Below are positions 56,923 to 64,000 of a DNA stretch of 64,000 nucleotides, piece after piece. Below the pieces are notes generated by a model. The model had not been told where the DNA came from. It did no database searches and worked only from the letters and a program-made list of their open reading frames with translations. Both the position numbers and the translations under genes were made by a program. Every line of letters begins with the position of its first letter. The first letter of the stretch is position 1. The DNA is from Phytophthora quininea (lineage: Eukaryota; Oomycota; Peronosporomycetes; Peronosporales; Peronosporaceae): contig JAAVTG010000359.1 in assembly GCA_011947345.1 (NCBI GenBank), positions 62,001 through 126,000 of the forward strand, written 5' to 3'.

Positions 56923-57879
56923 ATGTCGCTGCTGGTGGACTACGCGAGCTCCTCCGAGGACGAGGCGGCCCCGAGCGCCCCCGCTGCCTCCGCAGCGTCG
57001 AATCCCGTCAAACCCACTGTTGTTGCAGCCCCAACCACGTCCGCAGACGCCGCCCTCAAGCCCAAGAAGCTCAAGAAAAAGAGGAAAAAACAAAACCAAG
57101 ACGAGTCTGTACCTGCCCCCAGAGATCCAGCGCCTACTGGAGACTGGGGCCTCTGCAGATCTATCAGACAGTGACGACGACGGAGAGCTGCTGAGCAAGC
57201 ACAGACGCGCCAAGAAGGCGGCCAGCAAGCGGCCGAGACCGGCCGAGAAGGAGAAGAGCTCGGTGCTGGCTTTCTTGCCGCCTCCTAAGCACCAACTACC
57301 AGCCCAAGGTACAGGAATTGATACCACAGAGGAAGAGAAGAAGGGGAGGCTAAGATGAAGGAGACGCAGCAGACTACAGAGCAGAGTGAGGCCAACGCAT
57401 CAGCGTGGCAGCAGTACTACCAGCAGCAACAGCAGTACCAGCAATACCAAGCCAGTTATGCAGCAGGACCGGATTACTACGTCGGACAGGGAGAAGAAGA
57501 CGCGGATGGAGGCAGCTCCAAGCGTCGGAGGACCAGAGAGAGAGACATCGAGCGGGCTCTACAGCAGGGACACTTTGAGACGGTGGAGGGCCAGATTACA
57601 GACGTGCAGGGCCCAGCGCCCAACGCCTGGCAACCCCCAGTTGACGACTTTGGTGCAATCTACGGAGCGAACGAGCAGGAAGTGAAGATGAATGCTAGTT
57701 TCTGGAATGCCCAAGCTGGCACTACCGTCGCGTCTGTTAAGCCCAGTCGTCTGCAGCGACAGAAGCATCAACTGAACCAACTGGCGTTTGATGCCAAGGC
57801 GCGGGACTTTGAGCTGCTGAACAAACGCGGTGCTGCGTTGAAGACCAAGAGGGAGACGTACGCAAAGTACGGCTGGTGA
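56923..57879 (+). CDS. PRCC: PRCC homologue (splicing/mitotic checkpoint-associated; two breaks)
   Basis: Starts MSLLVDYASSSEDEA, the typical PRCC opening, then a Pro/Ala-rich and Lys-rich segment. A missing base near 57110 leads to LPPEIQRLLETG, SDDDGELL, LAFLPPPKH; another near 57345 leads to the Gln/Tyr-rich stretch and the conserved C-terminus KHQLNQLAFDAKARDFELLNKRG, ending KYGW. That last block is the most conserved part of the PRCC family (human form ends in QAKYGF). Human PRCC interacts with MAD2B and pre-mRNA splicing factors; nuclear. Convergent with NMD3, 27 bp apart. Confidence 0.85.
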
Positions 57880-57906
57880 GGATCGTGAATATTGTTGATA
57901 CAAAGT

Positions 57907-59425
57907 TTATGCCCAGACCAACTTGTCGCCGCCTTCAGCTTGTTCTTCCCCGTCGCCTCGACGTCTCGCACCTGCTCTTCTCCGACCTTTTGCTCGATGC
58001 CATCGTATACGTCCTGCTCCTCCAAATACCCTTCCGCGAATGTGTCGAGCTCCTGCTCCAAACGAGCAGCTTCAGCTTTGCTGACTTTGCCACGACGGTC
58101 AGCAGCGAGAGTTTCCAGTTTGCGGTTGCGATCCTTGCGTGGGAAGACTTTCCGCACCAACACGATGTCGGGAAGTGCCTCCTTCAGGTAGTACAGGTGA
58201 ATCACTCCGAAGTTGGAGGACACCAGATCGTATCCTTTGACGGTATCGCCGGCGACCAAGTCCGCACCGAGGTGCGTTCGCACGTGAAATGTCGTGTCAT
58301 TCACGCCGAGGTCGCTAGCACGAGCGACTTCCACGTCAGCCATGACGAACTTGGATTTACGACACTTGCTGGCCGCCACTTTGGACACGTCTTGCTCGTT
58401 CACTGGTTCCACATCCAGGACGATGAAGTCGATCATGTCGAAGCTGGAAGCAGGCGGCTGGAATGGCGTCTTCCAGTATTTCTCAGCCATTAGCTCCGTC
58501 TTCTGACCTGTAGCGGGGTCGATCAGATGCAGCACGGCGGTGGTCCGCAAGCAGAGAGCTATCGATGAGATACTACTGCAGCTCTGAGCGACCTTCTTGG
58601 GCAGGATGAGTAGGTCGTCTTTGCAGACCGGACACAGCTCCACGCTGTGAGTGGTCTGCACGTTGGCAGTGGCGTTGTGGATGTTGCTTGAGATCATCTT
58701 GCTGGACGTCTTGGAGCGCGCAGGCGCGTGAGTGCAGACGAATCGAACGAAGCGCTCAGCAGCCGACTTGGAGCCAAAGTAGAAGTCCATGCCTTCCTTC
58801 TCGGCCGTCATGTCAATGGCATCGCGATGGGCGTCGTTTTTGATGATGGCTTGCTCCAACTGCAGAAACGTGTGCTTAAACTCGGCCTTTGCCGGATCTG
58901 CACCAGAGCCCGCCACGTGTTGTCCCGAAACTGCTTCTCGCAGTCCGGGCACTTGACCGAGCGGATCACAAACGTGACCATGCACCAGTTCCGGATCATG
59001 GCGTGGCGAGTCACCTCTCTCTGCAGCTTGATGCGGAGCTTGACACGCTTCGAGTGGGGCTCTGTCCAGACGAATCCTGCGTCCAACAGCTTGGCCTTCT
59101 GCAGTCCTGGAATGCTCTTGAGACAGAGCGACATGAGCTCCTTGGACTCCCAGTCACAGAGCAGCCAGGCCCCGCTGAAGTTGCTGCTGTTCTTCTGGCT
59201 GCGTCCTCGAGACTGGAAGCGCTTGCAGCCCTGGCATTGCACTAGTTCGCACGACGTGGAGATGCCCTCGGCGACGTTCACCTCAGAGGCGACGCAGCTT
59301 GTGCACATGTTCATGTCGTTGGCCTCAATCTGGACACCGCACACACAGCAGCAACTAGAGCATTTGACAGTGTCAGTTAGTCGACCCCAAGAGAGCTACA
59401 GCAAATGAAGCGCGTACATTGGCAT
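57907..59425 (-). CDS. NMD3: NMD3, 60S ribosomal export adaptor, copy 1 (two breaks)
   Basis: NMD3 binds late pre-60S subunits and recruits CRM1 for nuclear export. Exon 1 is 8 nt (59425-59418, ATGCCAAT), intron 59353-59417, exon 2 from 59352; join gives CCCVCGVQIEAN. Landmarks: CVCG..C..C zinc site, CQGCKRFQSRG, CDWESKELMSLCLK, LLDAGFVWTEPHSKRVKLRIK, FVIRSVKCPDC, EGMDFYFGSKSAAERFV, CPVCKDDLLILPKK, SKFVMADVEVARASD, LGADLVAGDTVKGYDL, PDIVLVRKVFPRK. A missing base near 58925 separates RALVQIRQ from AEFKHTF. At the C-terminus a further missing base would end the chain with LVWA at 57907; otherwise the frame runs into the PRCC 3' end to 57768. Confidence 0.88.
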
Positions 59426-59654
59426 CGTGGATGGCTCTTGGCTGGAAAAGCTGTCGCTGCGGTAGATCGCTTTTCTGGTTGTGACGGTTGGTCGATCCGT
59501 GCTAGTCTCATGTTGAAGTGCTTTGGCACCGTGTGGAAGTTGGATGGAGTGTTCCGTGCGGCGGCATTAAAACAGCAGGAATTGCCAGCTACATCTGCGA
59601 GTGAAATGCGCATGTGGGTGCGAGTATATTCGCTAGCTATATTCCTGCGAGGGC

Positions 59655-61207
59655 TCATGGCAACGACAAATTGGCGATGGCTTCTGTCTGCTCGTCCACA
59701 GTCTCATCGAGTATCTGCTCTACTTCGCCTTCTGCTTCATCGTCGCCTTCGTGGTCCTCTGCTTCTGCTTCCTGCTCCTCAAGATATTCCTCCGTGAAAA
59801 CCTCCATCTCCTGCTCCATCTTGGCCACTTCAGCCTTGCTGACCTTGCCGCGGCGACTAGCTCCGAGGGTCTTCAGCTTGCGGTCACCCTTGTGATGCTT
59901 GCGTTCCTCGCGTGGGTAGACCTTCCGCACCAGCACAACGTCAGGCAGGTCTTCCTTCAGAGAGATCGTCTGACTCGTGCCGAAAATGGCGGACGACAGA
60001 TCGTAGCCCTTGACGGTGTCGCCGGCGGACAAGACACCGCCGAGGTGAGTCCGCACGTGGAAAGTGGTGTCGTTCACGCCAAAGTCGCTGTCTCGAGCCA
60101 CCTCCACATCGGCCACTACGAACTTGGACTTCCGTCCTCGTCCAGAAGTTGACGCAGGTCCGACACGACGCAGCTCCCGCTCGTCCACGGGCTCCACGTC
60201 CAACACCACAAACTCGACCATGTCGGAGCTTGTCGCTAGCGGAAGGAACGGTAGTTTCCAGTACCTCTCGCACGTCAGCTCCCCTTTTGCCCCGACAGGG
60301 TCCAGCAGATGCAGCAGCGCTGTCGTGCGTGCACAGAGCGTCACGGCCGCGATGTTCCCGCAGCTCTGCGCAAACTTCTTGGGCAAGATCAGCAGGTCGT
60401 CCTTGCAGATCGGACTCAGCTCGACGCTGTACGTGAGCTGTAAATTGGCTGTCGCGTTGTGCACGTTCTCCGAGATGAGTTTGCTGGACGACTTGGAGCG
60501 CATTGGCACGTGCGCCGACAAGAAGTGGATGAACCGCTCGGCGCCCGATTTGCTGCCAAAGTAAAAGTCCATGCCTTCCTTCACGGCCGTGATACCGATG
60601 GCGTCCTGGTGCGCGTTGTGCTTGAGGATCTCCTGCTCTAGTCTAAGGAACGTGCGCTTGTGCTCGGCCTTTTGCCGGATCTGCACGAGCGCCCGCCACG
60701 TGTTGTTGTGGTACTGCTTGGTGCAGTCCGGACACTTGACGCTCTGGATGATGAAGGTGACGACGCACGCGTTCTGCACCACGGCGTGGTTGGCCACCTC
60801 CCGCTGCAGCTTGAGCCGCAGCTTGACGCGCTTCGAGTGGGGCTCGGTCCAGATGAAGCCCGCGTCCAGCAGCTTGGCCTTGTGTAGTCCCGGGATGCTC
60901 TTGAGACACAGCGCCATGAGCTCCTTGGACTCCCAGTCGCAGCCCAGCCAGGCACCGCTGTAGCTGCTGCTCTGCTGGCCCTTGCCGCGCGGCTGGAAGC
61001 GCAGGCAGCCGCGGCACTGCACCAGCTCGCACGAGGTGTCGATGCCCTCAGCCACGTCTACCTCGGACGCGATGCAGGACCGGCACATGTTCATGGCGTT
61101 GGCCTCGATCTGGGCGCCGCACATGCAGCACGAACTGGCAGACGAAGAAGGAGGAGAGCGTGAGAACGAGGACGGAGTGGAGGAGCAAGAGCGACGTACA
61201 TTGCCAT
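59655..61207 (-). CDS. NMD3: NMD3, 60S ribosomal export adaptor, copy 2 (intact)
   Basis: Same architecture as copy 1. Exon 1 is 61207-61200 (ATGGCAAT), intron 61135-61199 (65 nt, same length and position as in copy 1), exon 2 61134-59655 joined as CCMCGAQIEAN. Uninterrupted frame to NLSLP. Landmarks: CMCG and C..C zinc site, CRGCLRFQPRG, LGCDWESKELMALCLK, LLDAGFIWTEPHSKRVKLRLK, FIIQSVKCPDC, EGMDFYFGSKSGAERF, SPICKDDLLILPKK, SKFVVADVEVARDSD, LGGVLSAGDTVKGYDL. The C-terminus is a long acidic Glu-rich stretch, longer than in copy 1. This copy is the better candidate for the main housekeeping NMD3. Confidence 0.92.
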
Positions 61208-61270
61208 GATGGTGCGAGTCGAGCAGAAAAGATGAAGAATGGCATTGCAGGTCTCACCTCAAATTAAAAG

Positions 61271-61320
61271 GTATATAAGCATAGTATACTGTAATAAACG
61301 TCGATTGCGTCATCATTTAG
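61271..61320 (+). promoter_or_regulatory. TATA-like and initiator-like sequence in divergent promoter
   Basis: TATATAAG at 61272-61279 and TCATCATTT near 61309, between the divergent starts of NMD3 copy 2 (61207) and the S28 peptidase (61348). Weak matches only. Confidence 0.3.
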
Positions 61321-61347
61321 CCATCTGAGCGTTGACACACACCTCTA

Positions 61348-63007
61348 ATGCCTTCAGAGCTCTCTCCGATCCTCCCCACCGCGGCGGTCGCCGCTCGCCG
61401 CCGCCCGCTGCCCCTTGCAGTCGGCTGGCTGGCCCTCGCAGCCTCTGCGTTGCTGCTGTTCAGCTTCCTCCGCTTCCCTGACGCCCCCAACGCCCTGCCA
61501 CCACCGCCACCACCTTCTTCCCGATACAACCAGACAGCTCTCGAGACCTACTCTCTCGCTGCCAGGAAAACTTCATCTTGCAGCCTTTGGATCACTTCCA
61601 AGCCAACTCTGCCGCACACGAAGACTCTTCCTTCTCCATGCGCTACTTTGTCTGCGCCCCAGAGCTCTTCGACCCTCGCAATGGCTCCATCTTCTTCTAC
61701 GTGGGCAACGAGGCCGACGTCACGCTGTACCTCAACCACACGGGCCTCATGTGGGAGAACGCAGCCAACTTTAACGCGCTGATGGTGTTTGCAGAGCATC
61801 GCTACTTTGGCAAGTCGGTGCCCTTCGGACTGGACGTGCTCGACCACATGCAGTTCCTGTCGACCCAGCAGGCTCTAGCCGACTATGCAGTGCTCATTGA
61901 GAAGGTCAAGAAGCAGCTCGGGGTGGACGTCCCTGTGATCGGCTTTGGAGGATCCTACGGCGGCATGCTGGGCACCTGGTTCAGGATGAAGTACCCGCAC
62001 ATCATCGACGGCGTGATCGCCGGCTCAGCGCCGGTCGTCGGTTTTTGGGAGACCCGGACCACCCTGCCGACACGGAAGGGTTTAACCGCGTGGTGACGTT
62101 CGACATGTCGGAAGACGCGGGGTCGGCACCAAACTGCATCCCGAACGCAAGACGAGCGTTGCTGGCTGCCGTGGAGATGGCTCAGACGGAGGAGGGACGA
62201 CGACAAGTGGCGAAACTTTTCCGACTATGCGATGAGACCTCGCTGCAATCGCCGGAAGATATTGTGACGGTGGTTTCTGAGGCTTATGGAGACTTGGCGA
62301 TGGGTAATTATCCGTACCCGACGTCGTACATCATGGACGGGAACAGCAACTTGCCGAGCTACCCCATGCGCGTCGCTTGTGAGCCTCTTGCTGGAGACTT
62401 TCCCGACGGTGACAAGAAAAGTCTGATCGCTGCATTGCGTGAAAGTGTTGGTGTGTACTACAACAACTCAAAGACTGAAACCTGTTTCTTCCCGACAGGT
62501 CCCGCATCCACTGTCAATGGGACTCTCTCATCTGACGAAGAGAAGCAGGCGGAGATCGACAGCAAAGGAAACTTCTGGGGTTATTTGTATTGCGCTGAGC
62601 TGTACATGCCTTCAGGTGCCGATGGTGTGAACGATATCTACCCGACAACGCCTGCAAATCTGGAGCAGGATGACGCAGCTTGTGTCGAACAGTGGGGCGT
62701 TCACTTGAAGCCTTACTGGGCCCAGACGGAGTACGGCGGCGTGAAAGCTCTGCGTGCTGCCACGAACATCGTCTTCAGCAATGGCAACTTTGACCCGTGG
62801 TCGGCAACTAGCGTCCTTGAAGCGCTGTCGCCGTCTGTGGTCACCGTCCCTGTTCCTGGCGGAGCGCACCACCTCGACTTGTTCTTTTCGCACCCTCTCG
62901 ATCCCCTCGCAGTTACGAAAGCCCGACAGACCGAGTTGGCCTATATTCGCAAGTGGGTCGACGAGTTTTACGCCTACAAACGTCAACTCGCCCGAGTCGA
63001 GCTGTAA
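61348..63007 (+). CDS. S28 serine carboxypeptidase (Pro-X carboxypeptidase/DPP7 type; two breaks)
   Basis: Removes residues after proline, normally in lysosome/vacuole or outside the cell. The N-terminus has a basic start and one hydrophobic segment (LAVGWLALAASALLLFSFL) that can act as signal anchor. A missing base near 61568 joins the N-terminus to FILQPLDHFQ. Catalytic landmarks: IGFGGSYGGMLGTWFRMKYP (nucleophile Ser), FSNGNFDPWSATS (Asp), VPGGAHHLDLFF (His). A second missing base near 62055 (GFWE to DPDHPADTEGFNRVV). It has the usual EHRYFGKSVPFG motif and several N-glycosylation sites (for example NHT, NNS, NGT). Length of about 550 residues matches the family. Confidence 0.9.
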
Positions 63008-63110
63008 TTGCAGCACGCGGTAGCGCGATTTTGTGAACTCGTTTTTGCTGGAGTTGTTAATTCACCGTGTTTGCTTCAAAACTGCGGGGTTGAATTACGT
63101 TTAGGCTGGA

Positions 63111-64000
63111 CTAGTAGCCCCGCGCGTCGTTATCGCGGCGGGTATGCTGCGGCAACGCGCCGGTGCGTAAGGAGCTATGTGATGTCTTTGGAGGTACGTA
63201 TTGCCCTTGAGCGCCTGCCACTCTCGACATGATATTGCCTGATGTCATGTTGCTGCCAGTAGACGAGCTCTTCTTGGACCCGATCCAGCCTGCGCCATGA
63301 CTGTAAGGATGCGAGTTTTTCCCAGTCCTTTTGGGCGAATACGTGTCCACAGGGAGAGTGCCCGCTCCAAACCCGTTCTTGTGGCTTCGCTTTGACGATG
63401 TTTGCTGCCCTCCATACGGGTTTTTCATGTATGTGGATGGTGGAGGCTTTGGAGACGGCGAGTTGGTCGAGTACGGATGGACAGCAGCACCTCCAGTGGG
63501 GCCTCCTAATCGACTGCCGTGTGAGGTCATGGAAACTCGGACGTTGTCGTGCAGACCGATATACGTCATGTGCTCGATGGAAATGGGCTGTCCGTAGCTT
63601 GTCGGTGCGTGGTGCTCGGAAATCGGGGGCACGGAAGCCCCGGACGGCACCATCATCAGCTTCTTGTTTTGGCTGAAGATTGGACTGGTGCTGCCATTGT
63701 CAGCTCCTGTGCTGCTACTACTGCTGTTAATCGTCGCTGTGCTTGCAGTGGAGCTCGAGCTGGATGAACTACCCATCGCCCCTTGCAACGTGGGTAGATG
63801 ATACCCACCTCCAACGGTATTCGAACCGAAACCAATTCCTGGCGGTGTTTTCCCGCTACTGTTAATATTGTCGCCGAATAACCCGATCGCCTTCTCCTTC
63901 TTGGATTGAGCGTTGACCACAGGCGCGAAGAAGAGTTTGTTCTGCGATTTGGATGCGTCGGATGCTGTTGGGATAGCGGTCACATGCGGGTCGTTAAAGT
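63111..64000 (-). CDS. C-terminal part of an unidentified Ser/Gly-rich protein, truncated by the window edge
   Basis: The frame is open from the window end (FNDPHVTAIPTASDAS) to a stop at 63111, giving about 295 residues. The content is low-complexity: Ser, Gly, Thr, Pro and Lys, with a Ser run and scattered SPK/SPIF motifs that could be phosphorylation sites. There is no recognisable domain in this part; the folded region, if any, lies outside the window. The GTG at 63983 is not taken as start because the frame continues upstream. No function is proposed. Confidence 0.55.
   Translation of the reverse strand, partial: FNDPHVTAIPTASDASKSQNKLFFAPVVNAQSKKEKAIGLFGDNINSSGKTPPGIGFGSNTVGGGYHLPTLQGAMGSSSSSSSTASTATINSSSSSTGADNGSTSPIFSQNKKLMMVPSGASVPPISEHHAPTSYGQPISIEHMTYIGLHDNVRVSMTSHGSRLGGPTGGAAVHPYSTNSPSPKPPPSTYMKNPYGGQQTSSKRSHKNGFGAGTLPVDTYSPKRTGKNSHPYSHGAGWIGSKKSSSTGSNMTSGNIMSRVAGAQGQYVPPKTSHSSLRTGALPQHTRRDNDARGY

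Overview
The window looks like nuclear DNA of an oomycete, most probably Phytophthora or a close relative. Supporting evidence: a fused triosephosphate isomerase-GAPDH gene, a stramenopile hallmark; 60-100 nt introns with GTRNGT donors and C/TAG acceptors; short intergenic gaps; GC-rich coding DNA; tandem START/FYVE-like proteins; GH17 glucanases with Ser/Thr-rich tails; and initiator-like TCATTYYNCA motifs ahead of some genes. No rRNA, tRNA, CRISPR array or intact transposon was seen.

Layout. 0-4.5 kb: deoxyribose-phosphate aldolase, riboflavin synthase and TAF5. 5.2-20.5 kb: an accessory island with four SMP-30/gluconolactonase-like (SGL) genes around six START + FYVE-like zinc-finger genes (five in tandem on the minus strand, one on the plus strand). 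21.4-31.9 kb: a PLP-dependent class V enzyme, a SYLF protein, a seven-TM cAMP-receptor-like protein, a patatin-like lipase, an EF-hand/EML WD40 protein and TFIIH p44. 32-41.7 kb: a small conserved protein, a multi-exon protein with a sperm-tail-like motif, a bZIP factor and a CAP-Gly coiled-coil protein. 42-47.7 kb: three tandem PX-like-domain genes with acidic low-complexity tails. 49.4-57.9 kb: a Kir-type potassium channel, TPI-GAPDH, two GH17 glucanase copies (one N-terminally truncated) and a PRCC homologue. 57.9-64 kb: two tandem NMD3 genes, an S28 serine carboxypeptidase and an unidentified gene cut by the window edge.

Most genes are housekeeping or signalling and are not functionally linked. 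Exceptions are the local tandem families (SGL, START/FYVE, PX, GH17, NMD3), which indicate repeated local duplication. The most unusual observation is a clean 167-bp inversion inside the third SGL gene, beside a block nearly identical to its neighbour that looks like gene conversion.

Caveat for the reader: about two thirds of the conserved genes need one or more single-base corrections to read through, and nearly all are one missing base, often in a G or C run. The pattern fits consensus errors better than mass pseudogenisation, so broken genes are annotated as CDS with the break positions stated, unless something else argues for decay.
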